Assembly: GCF_014196595.1 (NCBI RefSeq)
Contig: NZ_JACIEA010000002.1
Location: forward strand, 384,291-448,290
DNA: 64,000 nucleotides
Origin: Sphingorhabdus rigui
Lineage (GTDB): Bacteria > Pseudomonadota > Alphaproteobacteria > Sphingomonadales > Sphingomonadaceae
Direction: 5' to 3'
The position numbers were made by a program, and so were the translations under genes. Shown here one piece after another: positions 47,422 through 56,675 of the stretch (positions within the stretch are counted from its first letter, which is position 1; each line of letters opens with the position of its first letter). The notes under the pieces were generated by a model. The model did no database searches, was not told the origin of the DNA, and worked only from the letters and a program-made list of their open reading frames with translations.

Positions 47422-47520
47422 GCCCGCGGCCATAGCGGCGCAAGCAGCGAAGCGCAACGCTCGCCCTATTTGGCCAACGCACATTAAAGAGTTTCTATTG
47501 TTTCGCACGGCCACGCTGAT

Positions 47521-48654
47521 ATGGCGTTGCTTATGCAAGAAGATACGCGTTTCGGTCTGGATAGGAAGATACGCCTGCTGGGACCAGTGCGACTGGACAG
47601 CGGCGCGGAATTTGTGCCTGTCGATATCGCGTATGAAACCTATGGCGCATTAAACGCCGATAAATCGAACGCCATTCTCATCTGCCATGCGCTGACCGGC
47701 GACCAATATGTTGCGTCCACGCATCCCATGACCGGCAAGGACGGTTGGTGGACGCGTATGGTCGGGCCAGGCAAGCCCATCGATCCTGCACGGCATTGTA
47801 TCATCAGCATCAACGTCATGGGCAGTTGCATGGGTTCTTCAGGGCCCGCCAGCATCGACCCCACAACGGGTGCCGCCTACGCCATGGGTTTTCCCGTCAT
47901 CACCATCCCCGACATGGTGCGCGCGCAGGCGCTCTTGCTTGACCATCTGGGCATTGAAACGCTGGAGGCCGTCGTGGGCGGATCGATGGGCGGCATGCAG
48001 GCGTTAAGCTGGGCAGCCTTATATCCCGAACGGGTGAAGTCTGCGGTCGTGATTGCGTCTACCGCCCGCCATTCCGCGCAGAATATCGCCTTTCACGAGG
48101 TCGGGCGTCAGGCCATTATGGCGGACCCTCGCTGGAACAATGGCGCTTATTATGGCCACGAGGCGCCATCGTCGGGCCTCGCCGTTGCCCGTATGGCCGC
48201 GCACATCACCTATCTATCGGAGGCAGGCCTCACCGAGAAATTTGGCCGCCGCCTGCAAAACCGCGATGCCAAAAGCTTCGGATTTGATGCTGATTTTCAG
48301 GTTGAAAGCTATTTGCGTTATCAAGGTCTTAGCTTTGTCGACCGCTTTGATGCCAACAGCTATCTCTACATCACGCGAGCGATGGACTATTTTGACCTTG
48401 CCGAACCGCATGACGGCGTTCTGGCAAAAGCATTTGCACGCACAAAAACACGCTTTTGCCTGATCAGTTTTGACAGTGATTGGTTGTATCCGACCGCCGA
48501 ATCGCGGCGCATTGTTCACGCGTTAAACGCTGCGGGTGCTGCGGTCAGTTTTGTTGAGCTATCAAGCCCGTTTGGCCATGATGCCTTCTTGCTGGAAGCG
48601 CCGGAGATGAACCGCATCGTGGACGGTTTCTTGCGCGCTGGAGAGCAATCATGA
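47521..48654 (+). CDS. metX: Homoserine O-acetyltransferase (MetX family)
   Basis: A 377-residue alpha/beta-hydrolase that acylates homoserine for methionine synthesis. The nucleophile elbow GGSMGGMQA (Ser155) is intact; the Asp is in SFDSDWLYP and the His in [17 protein letters not shown] and [12 protein letters not shown] are typical MetX motifs. Acetyl versus succinyl specificity cannot be decided here. Met5 (47533) is an alternative start. Overlaps metW by 4 bp. Confidence 0.95.
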   Translation: MALLMQEDTRFGLDRKIRLLGPVRLDSGAEFVPVDIAYETYGALNADKSNAILICHALTGDQYVASTHPMTGKDGWWTRMVGPGKPIDPARHCIISINVMGSCMGSSGPASIDPTTGAAYAMGFPVITIPDMVRAQALLLDHLGIETLEAVVGGSMGGMQALSWAALYPERVKSAVVIASTARHSAQNIAFHEVGRQAIMADPRWNNGAYYGHEAPSSGLAVARMAAHITYLSEAGLTEKFGRRLQNRDAKSFGFDADFQVESYLRYQGLSFVDRFDANSYLYITRAMDYFDLAEPHDGVLAKAFARTKTRFCLISFDSDWLYPTAESRRIVHALNAAGAAVSFVELSSPFGHDAFLLEAPEMNRIVDGFLRAGEQS

Positions 48655-49244
48655 GCGCACTTCGCCCTGACCTTGCCATCATCGCCCGCGAAGTCCGCGA
48701 GGGGGCCCGTGTGCTGGACGTTGGCTGCGGCGATGGCGCGTTGATGGCGGCGTTGCGTGACACCAAAAATGTGGATGCCCGCGGTCTTGAACTGAATGCG
48801 CACGATGTTGCGACCGCCGTATCCCGGGGCCTATCGGTCATTCAAGGGGATGCCGACACCGATTTGGCGGAATATCCAGACGGCAGCTTTGATTATGCCA
48901 TTCTCAGCCAGACATTGCAGACGACCAAAAGGCCTGATCTGGTTCTCGACCATCTGGTCCGGATCGGGCGGGAGGCATTTGTCTCCTTCCCCAACTTCGC
49001 CCAGTGGCGCATCCGTTTTGCCCATATGTTTGGGGGACGTATGCCCGTCACGAAGCAACTTCCACACCTCTGGTACGACACACCCAATATCCACCATGTG
49101 ACCATCGACGATTTCCGAAGCTTGTTACACGACCGGAATATCGAGATTGAAGGCCAGTGGTTTCTGTCTGGGAACAAGCCGCGCGGTGATCGCTTCGCCA
49201 ACCTGCTGGCGCAACATGCTGTGTTCAAACTGCGCCGAAAATAG
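48651..49244 (+). CDS. metW: Methionine biosynthesis protein MetW
   Basis: A 197-residue class I SAM-methyltransferase-fold protein. Motif I is [48 protein letters not shown] is the MetW-specific block, seen here as NFAQWR, then [13 protein letters not shown]. MetW partners MetX in many alphaproteobacteria. The 4-bp overlap with metX supports joint function. Confidence 0.95.
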   Translation: MSALRPDLAIIAREVREGARVLDVGCGDGALMAALRDTKNVDARGLELNAHDVATAVSRGLSVIQGDADTDLAEYPDGSFDYAILSQTLQTTKRPDLVLDHLVRIGREAFVSFPNFAQWRIRFAHMFGGRMPVTKQLPHLWYDTPNIHHVTIDDFRSLLHDRNIEIEGQWFLSGNKPRGDRFANLLAQHAVFKLRRK

Positions 49245-49291
49245 TCCGGCGTCGAAAAGATGCCCCGATATCGCGTCGGCCATATGGCCTT

Positions 49292-49504
49292 TCAGTAAAA
49301 CTCAACCAGCGGCTTGGCTTCCCGCACACTGATTTGGCGATCCTGTTTTGGCGCCCTTTGCGCGACCACAGCAGGTGCAATGCGCTCTGCCCGAACGATT
49401 GTCACTGTCGCCGTTGCAACCCGCACCGCGCTGCGACGTTGGATGGGGCCTCCAGCAGCAGCTGCAGCTGCTGCCGCCGCCAAAAGGACTGCGGTGAGAA
49501 TCAT
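49292..49504 (-). CDS. Small exported protein, function unknown
   Basis: A 70-residue product starting at ATG 49504 with a short Ala-rich signal-like N-terminus (MILTAVLLAAAAAAAAAGG), then a Val/Ala/Arg-rich region (RVATATVTIVRAER) and QISVREAKPLVEFY at the end. Short proteins of this layout are frequent in sphingomonads, but I cannot assign a function. The frame is open for 13 more codons upstream. Confidence 0.5.
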   Translation of the reverse strand: MILTAVLLAAAAAAAAAGGPIQRRSAVRVATATVTIVRAERIAPAVVAQRAPKQDRQISVREAKPLVEFY

Positions 49505-49712
49505 GCTTATAGTAAACGAACCATTTACCAATTTTGGCAACAATTAATGGTGGTGCATGGCGGTGCCATGGGCGGGAAATACGGCCAATCGCCGGCCAAG
49601 CTTAATCATGTACCGATTTCCGACATTGTCCCGGTCGCTTCTAAACCGATAAAGCCTGTTGCGCCGGCCAACGGGCTTTGCTAGTGGCCCCCTCCTACCT
49701 GTCGAGGCGCGT

Positions 49713-49799
49713 GCGGCCATGGCGGAATTGGTAGACGCGCAACGTTGAGGTCGTTGTGGGCGAAAGCCCGTGGAAGTTCGAGTCTTCTTGGCCGCACCA
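49713..49799 (+). tRNA. tRNA-Leu (anticodon GAG)
   Basis: An 87-nt class II tRNA with 3' CCA encoded. Acceptor GCGGCCA/TGGCCGC, anticodon stem CAACG/CGTTG with loop TTGAGGT giving GAG, long variable arm GGGCGAAAGCCC and T-loop TTCGAGT are present. It sits directly at the left edge of a probable genomic island, a classical insertion neighbourhood. Confidence 0.96.
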
Positions 49800-49919
49800 G
49801 ACAGTCTGTATTCGTCACCCAGACACTCAAAAACCTAACCCCAGGCAGCTCTCAAAAGGCCAGTTTAGGCTAGTTTTTTGATTTTTGCGATGGGCGAGAC
49901 GCTTTCGTGAGCATCTGGT

Positions 49920-51626
49920 TTAGAGGGTCTGCGACCTGCATTTGGTGCTGGCGTCTCCGACATCAGCTTTTCGCCAATCCCAGAAAGCCGTGCTTGCCAG
50001 GCCTTTATGGAGATAATCCGGCTGCGCAGCCGATCTGACGGCGAAAATGGCGACGAGATCTTCAGGAGTGACGAAAGATCGCTCAATGAGTTTCGCTAGG
50101 TGCTTGTGACACCGTCCATGCGCCTTTGCGAGTGCTGCAAGCGATAAGGTGGGGTTCTCCATCACAAGCTTGCGGGCTTCGAACGCCTCAGCCAGCTTAA
50201 AGATCGCCTTTTCATTGCGCTTGGGCGGCGCTGGCCGCCCTGCTTCTTCTTCGTCTGGTATAACCAGCCTTATCTGGTGTCCTTTTCGGGCGCGCTTGGC
50301 AGGCACCGTTAAAGCAACCGCCGTTTGTTCGTCAGATGCCGGGAAGCCCAGAAGAGATGCCAGCCTCTCTGGCCTTAGCCGAACAACAATATGGTCAGCA
50401 TAGAGTGTAATCCGCTCTGTAAGCCTGTGGATAAGCTCATACTTGCTATTGGCTGCGCCACTTTGAAGCATTGCTGCTGTAAGGTCAGCTTGGGCAAGTG
50501 CATTTTGGAGCGTGGTTGCTTCGACGTCAGACCCTGCGAGCTTTGCGATCTCTGCTGGGCTGTTAAGATAAGCTGCCAGACGGTCAGTTGTAAGCTGCTC
50601 TATGTCATGTGCGTTGACGCGCCAGACGGGCGTGGTGTCTGCCTTGTGGGCCCGCGTGATGTAGTAGCGATAGCGGGTAGTCTTGCCCTTAGTGGCATGG
50701 ACAGGCGTCATAGGTCGCTGCTCGCTATCGAACAGGAGGCCTGTCAGCAGGCTTGGATGTTGTGCTTTAAGGCGCCTAGAGCTGCCCGAAGCATTCTCCT
50801 TAAGCTTGGCCTGGACGGCATCAAACAGGTCTTGAGAGACGATAGCTTCATGCTCACCGTCATAAACCTGTCCTTTGTGGACGATCTTGCCAAGGTAGAT
50901 CTGGTTAGAAAGCAGGTGATAAAGCGTGCCTCGTCTAAAACGACATCCACCCCTGTGCGGGCCGCTGGCCCGGTGCTGAACCTTGGTCGTATAGCCTTGG
51001 GCGTTCAGATGATTGCCAAGGTCCTGAACGGATGGGTGCTTGAGATATTGTTCGAGGATGTATCGGACGAGCATCGCTTCTTTGGGGTTCGGGATCAGCC
51101 GCCTGTTCTCAAGACCATATCCCAGAGGAACAGGGCCTCCCATCCACATGCCTTTGCGTTTTGAGGCAGCGATCTTATCTCTGATCCGTTCGCCTGTGAC
51201 CTCACGTTCAAACTGGGCAAACGAGAGAAGCATGTTGAGCGTAAGCCTGCCCATGCTGGTTGTAGTGTTGAACGACTGGGTAATGGACACAAAGCTCGCC
51301 TTGGCCGTGTCCAACACATCGACGATCTTGGCAAAGTCAGACAAGCTTCGGGTAAGCCTGTCGATCTTGTAGACAAGGATGATATCGACCCTGCCATCTG
51401 CCACATCACTCAGCAGACGCTTAAGGCCAGGACGTTCCATATTCCCCCCTGAATATCCGCCATCATCATAACGCTCAGGCAGAAGATGCCAGCCTTCATG
51501 CTTCTGGCTCAGCGCATAAGCAGCACAGGCCTCATATTGCGCGTCGAGGCTGTTAAACTCTTTTTCCAGCCCGTCCTCGGGGGACTTGCGCGTATAAACC
51601 GCACAGCGGAATACCTTCTCAACCAC
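49920..51626 (-). CDS. Large serine recombinase
   Basis: A 568-residue site-specific recombinase. The N-terminal resolvase domain has AVYTRKSPEDG with the catalytic Ser, YDDGGYSGGNMERPGL and YKIDRLTRS. The recombinase domain (~165-260, PLGYGLENRRLIPN, TLYHLLSNQIYLGKIVH) and a zinc-ribbon-like region follow. The start overlaps the DUF2924 gene by 8 bp. The last ~30 residues look atypical and a 1-base frameshift near 50040 is possible (the alternate frame ends at 49865). Confidence 0.92.
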   Translation of the reverse strand: MVEKVFRCAVYTRKSPEDGLEKEFNSLDAQYEACAAYALSQKHEGWHLLPERYDDGGYSGGNMERPGLKRLLSDVADGRVDIILVYKIDRLTRSLSDFAKIVDVLDTAKASFVSITQSFNTTTSMGRLTLNMLLSFAQFEREVTGERIRDKIAASKRKGMWMGGPVPLGYGLENRRLIPNPKEAMLVRYILEQYLKHPSVQDLGNHLNAQGYTTKVQHRASGPHRGGCRFRRGTLYHLLSNQIYLGKIVHKGQVYDGEHEAIVSQDLFDAVQAKLKENASGSSRRLKAQHPSLLTGLLFDSEQRPMTPVHATKGKTTRYRYYITRAHKADTTPVWRVNAHDIEQLTTDRLAAYLNSPAEIAKLAGSDVEATTLQNALAQADLTAAMLQSGAANSKYELIHRLTERITLYADHIVVRLRPERLASLLGFPASDEQTAVALTVPAKRARKGHQIRLVIPDEEEAGRPAPPKRNEKAIFKLAEAFEARKLVMENPTLSLAALAKAHGRCHKHLAKLIERSFVTPEDLVAIFAVRSAAQPDYLHKGLASTAFWDWRKADVGDASTKCRSQTL

Positions 51627-52068
51627 GGCGCTTCATCCCGAAGAACCTTGGACCTGACCAATGTGCGCCTGTTACCACTCTCGCAATCTCACTCAGAGAG
51701 CCATAGAGTTTATCCGCATACAGATATCCCTCTTCTCTCACCTCAACGCTGATTGTCTTGCCATTCCATTCTCGGACTAGGCGGGTGCCGACAGACAGAG
51801 AGCGCCGAACAGAATCCACGCGTTTATTCTCTCTTGGCTTGCGGCTCTCGACCAATACGCGATCGAACTCAGCAAGCACCCAAGCAGGAATGCCGCCATA
51901 GGCATGTTCGCGGGTACGCTGAGCGTAGAGCAGACGCAGTAGGCCGGTTGAGATGTTGGGGGGCTTAGTACCTTCAAGCCGCTCCCAGCAGGCGTGCAGT
52001 TCTGCTGTCGAAAGGGCAGGAAGGACGTTGAGCTCTTCCAGCCAGGAATCATCAGTAATGGGTTGCAT
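51619..52068 (-). CDS. DUF2924 domain protein
   Basis: A 149-residue protein. The C-terminal block GTRLVREWNGKTISVEV, GSLSEIARVVTGAHWSGPRFFGM is the DUF2924 signature. Such genes are regularly encoded immediately upstream of serine recombinases in alphaproteobacteria, and the 8-bp overlap here fits that. A role as recombination accessory factor is inferred only. ATG 52068 is preferred; 16 upstream codons are low in similarity. Confidence 0.88.
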   Translation of the reverse strand: MQPITDDSWLEELNVLPALSTAELHACWERLEGTKPPNISTGLLRLLYAQRTREHAYGGIPAWVLAEFDRVLVESRKPRENKRVDSVRRSLSVGTRLVREWNGKTISVEVREEGYLYADKLYGSLSEIARVVTGAHWSGPRFFGMKRRG

Positions 52069-52869
52069 GAGTGGCCCTCTTTGTGAGTAGGCCTCATGCC
52101 TGCCTCCACCACCCAAAGCACCGTGGATCAGGCCCAGCGGGGCAAGCAGCGCTCACTAGCGCCGCTATACACTACCCTACTGCTCGAATTGGAAATGAAG
52201 TCCAGTGGAACATGCTCGGTTTATTCCGTACGGCGCACCGTGGCGGCTGCAGTAAGAAGTGATGTAAATATCAGCTTTGCAGCCAAATGCCGCCCGTCAC
52301 GCTTCCAATTATGCTATCAAGACATGGGAACAAGCTCAGATCCGCGCAGAACTAATCGCCACCATCAGCCAATGGTAATTCGATATTTGCGCCGTTAATC
52401 TTACTCAATTTCACATCTCATTGGAGGATCCGTTTCAGCGTTTTGATGCAGGTGGTTTGGATGCGCTCGTCGGGGCTTTCGCCCGCGCTATTTTGCTTCG
52501 CAAATTATCCACCATACAAAGGTCGGACAAACCTGCTGCTTGGCAATGTAAGAATTGATGTCATACTCGCCCCCTAACGCGAGTTTCAACAGGCCACCCT
52601 TTGGGGCAGCTAAGTTCAACAAGCTGATCTAAAACCTGCTTGACTTTGACCTTATTGGGTAGGTCCTGTCGACCCTTCGGGTAAATCCTTAATAGGATAA
52701 AGCTTGTTGCCAATTTATCGCTGACACCATCTTGTGGACACATTATAAAGCGGCTTAATTTAGGGTGATTAGCCTGTAATTACATGGCGATTTTATGGCA
52801 GGATATCGGAAGATTAGCCCGCATAGAAGAAACCACTGGATTTTAGGATGTAAAGACAGTTGCTCGCAA
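52069..52869. other. ~800-bp gene-poor stretch on the island
   Basis: No convincing gene is seen. A minus-strand frame at 52561-52743 contains a stretch resembling the C-terminus of a LysR-type regulator (IYPKGRQDLPNKVKVKQVLDQLVEL) and may be a decayed fragment. Short plus-strand frames (e.g. 52096-52398, 52795-52983) look accidental. The region could hold a promoter for the DUF2924-recombinase pair and the 3' end of the OLD-like gene's transcript. Confidence 0.5.
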
Positions 52870-54669
52870 TTAAAATCTTGTAGCGGTCAAGTGATGTATT
52901 TCAGACAAAATATTTCTAACCGTAATCGGGAGCTCATCTACCGATCGACATTGTTCGATGAAGAGACCCACCATATCGTCTGAGCAATCGCGCCGATCGC
53001 GAAGTACAGAAATCGCAATTTCGCTAACCTCGTCGTCGCCATGTAGGAATGCATCGTACGTGCCGCAATGTCTGGGGTAGGTATCGAATGTATCAGCAAC
53101 TTCAAGAAATCTGCGATGAACCTCAGGAGAAGTTTCCGAAATTATAAGAGCCTCAAAATCTTCGTTCGTCGATTGCCACGAAGCAGTATAATCTTCCAAT
53201 TTCAACGAGGCTTCATCATCAAAATCTTTCGCAGGCAAATTATAGAATGCGAAAGCCTTCTTTTGCATTCCTTTAAACATAGGACCAAATTGGGGCACCA
53301 GGTGCGCATTACCGCACGCGAATACAAAAATTCCAGCCTGAGCAAGTTCTGCATACTCTTCATGTGTTGACGATTTTTGAAACACTAGAGATGCTGCTCG
53401 AAAAGCCGATGAGGCAGCTTCACTATCGACTACGAAAACAGATTGACCTAAAATAGCGTTGGTTAACTGGCGGTGTTGCGACTTTCTCAACTCAATTGGT
53501 AAATTCTTTCGCCCAAACGATGACGCGCAAACTTCATGTCTTGCGTTGTTTGACAGAGCTAAGATGCTATGCGTTTCGAATAACGCCGTTACAATTGGGG
53601 AGTTGGTTGTCGTGATCACCTGATTTATTCCCGACAAAATCAAACGAACGAGTTGCACGAGCATGTGTGTGGGCTGGCCTTCTTCCAGTTCCTCAATAAC
53701 CAGATTGACCGCAGTGCTGCCCTTCAATTCCAACAGTGATTCAAGGAGTTCGATTAGCAACAAACCATGTGCACCAGTGCCTCGCTTCTCTACAGGAAGG
53801 TCAATTCGATCCAAACATTCACCGGTGAACAGAGCGATGTTTTCTATTAAATCAGCGCTTCTTTTGCCGGAAGGCAAATTTTCTAACACGTAGCGTGCCG
53901 TCTCAGCAGTTAATGGGCGCGTTATGAAAGATTTAAGGCGCGCATTTCCTTTGTGGCCAGTTGCTGGGGATTCCACGTTTATGCTGCCACTAGAAGACGG
54001 CGGCGGCGGCTCGCAACTGTCGGAAAAATTTTTCCTGCCTAGAACTAATATTCGTTCCAGCAAGCTGCCGCTATGCAGGCTCAACAGTTTCGAAGTATTC
54101 CGGCTAGGCCCAAGAAAAATAAATCCACAGTGACGCTTTTCGGCTCGCCCAAAAATGGTCCGTCCGCCACCAAACGATTGATCGACTTGTGCGCTGTCGA
54201 CATCTAGCGCCGAAGGATAATCAAAAAAAGTTCCTGTAATAAAATCCTGCTCGTTCTGTTCGTATCTAGCAATAAAAACCACAGGTAGCACCCAATGCAA
54301 GTGGGACCCGTCGCCTACCAAGGAGCGGTCATCCACGTCGTCGGCGAAGCCATGCATGTCATCGTTCCATGCCCTTATATGTTTTTTGAATAAAAACCGG
54401 TCTTCAACCGAAAGATCAGTCAGAATAACATTTAACCGTATTTCAATTGGTTGGTTGTTGCTGTCGATATACTGACGATTATAAAAATCATATTCATCAA
54501 CGACAGGATGGCGATTCAGAGCATCCACGCTCAGGACCAAACCCAAGGCCTCACAAATGCTAGTTCTGCCACTTCCATGAGCACCGACTAAAAGCGTATG
54601 CCCGTGCAGGTTTATTACCCCCGAGGAAATTCCGCGGAAGTTTGATATTTGGAGTTGTAACACTTTCAC
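52870..54669 (-). CDS. OLD-like ATPase/TOPRIM protein with degenerate motifs
   Basis: A 599-residue protein of OLD-family design. GTG 54669 is preferred (AAGG ribosome-binding site 9 nt upstream; then fMKVLQLQISNFRGI, the typical OLD start). The ABC-type ATPase has Walker A GAHGSGRTS (29-37) with Arg in place of Lys, signature-like GTGAHG (~297), Walker B NLVIEELEE, and TTNSP where OLD has TTHSP, so the histidine switch is Asn. The TOPRIM region reads FVVDSEA in place of LVEGxSE, losing the catalytic Glu. It lies 61 bp downstream of gspO in the same direction. OLD proteins are often phage-defence nucleases; activity here is doubtful. Confidence 0.65.
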   Translation of the reverse strand: MKVLQLQISNFRGISSGVINLHGHTLLVGAHGSGRTSICEALGLVLSVDALNRHPVVDEYDFYNRQYIDSNNQPIEIRLNVILTDLSVEDRFLFKKHIRAWNDDMHGFADDVDDRSLVGDGSHLHWVLPVVFIARYEQNEQDFITGTFFDYPSALDVDSAQVDQSFGGGRTIFGRAEKRHCGFIFLGPSRNTSKLLSLHSGSLLERILVLGRKNFSDSCEPPPPSSSGSINVESPATGHKGNARLKSFITRPLTAETARYVLENLPSGKRSADLIENIALFTGECLDRIDLPVEKRGTGAHGLLLIELLESLLELKGSTAVNLVIEELEEGQPTHMLVQLVRLILSGINQVITTTNSPIVTALFETHSILALSNNARHEVCASSFGRKNLPIELRKSQHRQLTNAILGQSVFVVDSEAASSAFRAASLVFQKSSTHEEYAELAQAGIFVFACGNAHLVPQFGPMFKGMQKKAFAFYNLPAKDFDDEASLKLEDYTASWQSTNEDFEALIISETSPEVHRRFLEVADTFDTYPRHCGTYDAFLHGDDEVSEIAISVLRDRRDCSDDMVGLFIEQCRSVDELPITVRNILSEIHHLTATRF

Positions 54670-54730
54670 TTGAAGTTGCCTTTCAGTGATCCAAAACAAA
54701 TGAGCAATTGCGACGACTGCATAAATTTGT

Positions 54731-55465
54731 TCATCCTATCAGGACGATGGCGAATGCTGCAACGCCAAGAAAGCTTCCAAATGGAAGTGCATTGCGCTGA
54801 TGTTTGGCGATTACATGCAGGGTGGAAACCACAGTTAGTCCGATGGCGCTCGCAATCAGCAACGTCATCGGCAGGGCCTGCCAACCCAACCAGATTCCCA
54901 AAGCACCAAAGAGCTTAGGATCGCCAGCACCCATGCCATCATGTTTCCTAAAAAGTTTGTAAGCCTGCCTAATAATTTCCAAGCTCAAAAAGCCTGCCAC
55001 CATTCCTGTGGCCCTGCCTGTCCAGGCGATGTCGGGTGTGAGCATCGGGCCCACCAGAACACCCATGACCGCTAACAAAAGCACCAGTCGGTTTGGTAGC
55101 CAAAGGTGCTGATAATCGAGCATGATGAGCGGAAGTAATAGCCAGCCAAACACAGCCGCTGCGATGGCTTGCGCTGGCGGAAGCAGGAGAACAGCCACGG
55201 CACCGATTAAGGCTGCGATCAATTCGGTTGCCAAAGGCAGCAGTCCGATAGGCCCACCGCAATGTCTACATTTGCCCTTTAACATTAGGTAAGAGGCAAT
55301 TGGAACTAGGTCATAGGCAGCAATCTGATGCCCGCAGTTATCGCAGTGAGAGCGCCCAGTTGCCACACTTTTGCCAGTCGGCCACCGACTGCACATGGCG
55401 GCGACGAAGCTTCCCCAGATCGCGCCCACCGTCAGTTGTGAGGCTAGCAGGAACCATAAAGGCAA
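54731..55465 (-). CDS. gspO: Prepilin peptidase / N-methyltransferase GspO
   Basis: A 244-residue polytopic aspartic peptidase that cleaves and N-methylates pseudopilins. The N-terminal cytosolic loop has two CxxC pairs (HCDNC, CRHCG). The catalytic Asp residues are in LDYQHLWLPN and GAGDPKL. The start is a TTG at 55465: no ATG precedes the first span. It follows gspN by 38 bp and closes the T2SS gene order. Confidence 0.93.
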   Translation of the reverse strand: MPLWFLLASQLTVGAIWGSFVAAMCSRWPTGKSVATGRSHCDNCGHQIAAYDLVPIASYLMLKGKCRHCGGPIGLLPLATELIAALIGAVAVLLLPPAQAIAAAVFGWLLLPLIMLDYQHLWLPNRLVLLLAVMGVLVGPMLTPDIAWTGRATGMVAGFLSLEIIRQAYKLFRKHDGMGAGDPKLFGALGIWLGWQALPMTLLIASAIGLTVVSTLHVIAKHQRNALPFGSFLGVAAFAIVLIG

Positions 55466-55503
55466 TCCCGCAACTATCGCGCTGAAATGTAACAGAGCGC
55501 TGT

Positions 55504-56199
55504 TCAGAACCGGCCCTTTTGCACAAGGCGATAGCCGCCAGCGACCGGACGGAATCCGGCAAGCGTCAGCATCGTACCCTGCTCTACCGCCTCGGCGTCA
55601 AGCGTTACGGTCACCGTGTAGATGCCGTCCGCGGACAGCCGGATGTCGGCGCGTTCCATTGCGGATTGGCTGACCAAGGGCAGCAAAATCCCAGCACCAT
55701 CGCAGCGCGGTTGTCCAAGCATGCCATTTTGCAGGTTCAGCCCGGGCAAACTGTCCGACATGATCAGGCGAACTTGCCCACCTGCCTGCATGCACCGGCC
55801 CGCCGCGAATTTCGCGGAGAAGCCTTCAAACTGGATATTTTCAGCTGGAAAAGGCGCAAAAAGCGCTGCGATCGGAAGTGTTGCGTTCAGATTATTGACG
55901 GACATGCTGCCAAAGCCGCGCGACACTGTTCCGGTAAATCCGGGGCGATAGGGTGCATTGCCCCGCGACAATAGGATGTCCGCGCGGCCCAAAAACAGTG
56001 GCCCAACCAAAAGACGCGCATTCACATCGCCAATGGGCAATTTGCCAAGACGCAAGTCACGGATAGACCCGTCCCAGATGATGCCACCCACTGTGCGCGC
56101 CGAAACGCCCTCACCGCTAACGATTGCCCGCAGCGGCATGAATAGGATCACCGACAGCATCAGCAACACAGCCCACATGACAACCAGACGGCGGCTCAT
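55504..56199 (-). CDS. gspN: Type II secretion protein GspN
   Basis: A 231-residue bitopic inner-membrane protein with one N-terminal span (~6-28) and a periplasmic body. GVSARTVGGIIWDGSIRDLRLG is the GspN-type signature. GspN is an accessory T2SS subunit, dispensable in some species. It overlaps gspM by 4 bp. Confidence 0.85.
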   Translation of the reverse strand: MSRRLVVMWAVLLMLSVILFMPLRAIVSGEGVSARTVGGIIWDGSIRDLRLGKLPIGDVNARLLVGPLFLGRADILLSRGNAPYRPGFTGTVSRGFGSMSVNNLNATLPIAALFAPFPAENIQFEGFSAKFAAGRCMQAGGQVRLIMSDSLPGLNLQNGMLGQPRCDGAGILLPLVSQSAMERADIRLSADGIYTVTVTLDAEAVEQGTMLTLAGFRPVAGGYRLVQKGRF

Positions 56200-56675
56200 G
56201 GCGCATCCTGCTGCAACTGGGCATCGACGGTGACACTGCCATTCGTGCCTGTACGCAATGTAAGGCCGCTTACGGTGACATTCTGGCTCTCAAGCTCCGT
56301 CAGCCATGCAAGAAAAGCAGGCGCACGTGCCTGATCAATACGAAAGCGCATTTGGCCCGGCGCGGCATTGCCGGACGTGATGATGTCAAAGCCCTTCTCG
56401 CCCGCACTTTGTGTAATCAGCACATCGATATTGGCGGGAGCCGTTGCACTGGCAACGCGTGGCTTTGCCAGTGCCGCATCAACCGTTGCGACAATACGCC
56501 CACGACGCTGCACCGCGGTGTCATGGTCAAGCTTTGCCTGCTCGACGGCGGATAACACCGGCATGATAATCCCAAAAACCAACACTACGAACGCCGTCAG
56601 CCCGCCGGCTGAACCGACCAGCCATTGCTCACGCCGCGTTAGCGCAGCAAACCACATACGTGCTGCAGCTATCAT
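56196..56675 (-). CDS. gspM: Type II secretion protein GspM
   Basis: A 159-residue inner-membrane platform subunit. WFAALTRREQWLV precedes a single span at ~22-42, then a ferredoxin-like periplasmic domain. It binds GspL. Overlaps gspL by 4 bp and gspN by 4 bp. Confidence 0.87.
   Translation of the reverse strand: MIAAARMWFAALTRREQWLVGSAGGLTAFVVLVFGIIMPVLSAVEQAKLDHDTAVQRRGRIVATVDAALAKPRVASATAPANIDVLITQSAGEKGFDIITSGNAAPGQMRFRIDQARAPAFLAWLTELESQNVTVSGLTLRTGTNGSVTVDAQLQQDAP

Larger units (their letters stand above)
49800..54730. mobile_element. Probable genomic island between tRNA-Leu and the T2SS operon
   Basis: A segment flanked by a tRNA gene and by gspO that holds a large serine recombinase, a DUF2924 gene, ~800 bp without genes and an OLD-like gene. 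The right half (52.4-54.7 kb) is visibly richer in A/T than its neighbours, for example many AAA and TTA codons in the OLD-like gene. I found no clear flanking direct repeats, so the ends are uncertain and it may be two separate acquisitions. Confidence 0.45.

Noticed and set aside
47422-47520. SAM-II riboswitch upstream of metX
   Set aside because: This position is typical for the motif in alphaproteobacteria, and CACATTAAAG is vaguely similar to the core, but I could not find the P1 stem and the CGTTAAA/GCTAAA pseudoknot parts together.
49548-49684. Small plus-strand frame starting MVVHGGAMGGKYG
   Set aside because: About 45 codons, no clear ribosome-binding site and no recognisable family; cannot be supported as a gene.
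52096-52398. A 100-codon plus-strand frame upstream of the DUF2924 gene as a DUF3489-like third gene
   Set aside because: It shows no DUF3489-like motif, lies on the opposite strand to the pair and looks like random sequence.
49780-54740. Direct repeats (att sites) bounding the island, with the tRNA-Leu 3' end as attL
   Set aside because: No second copy of the tRNA 3' sequence was seen near 54.7 kb or within the island; serine recombinases also need only very short cores.
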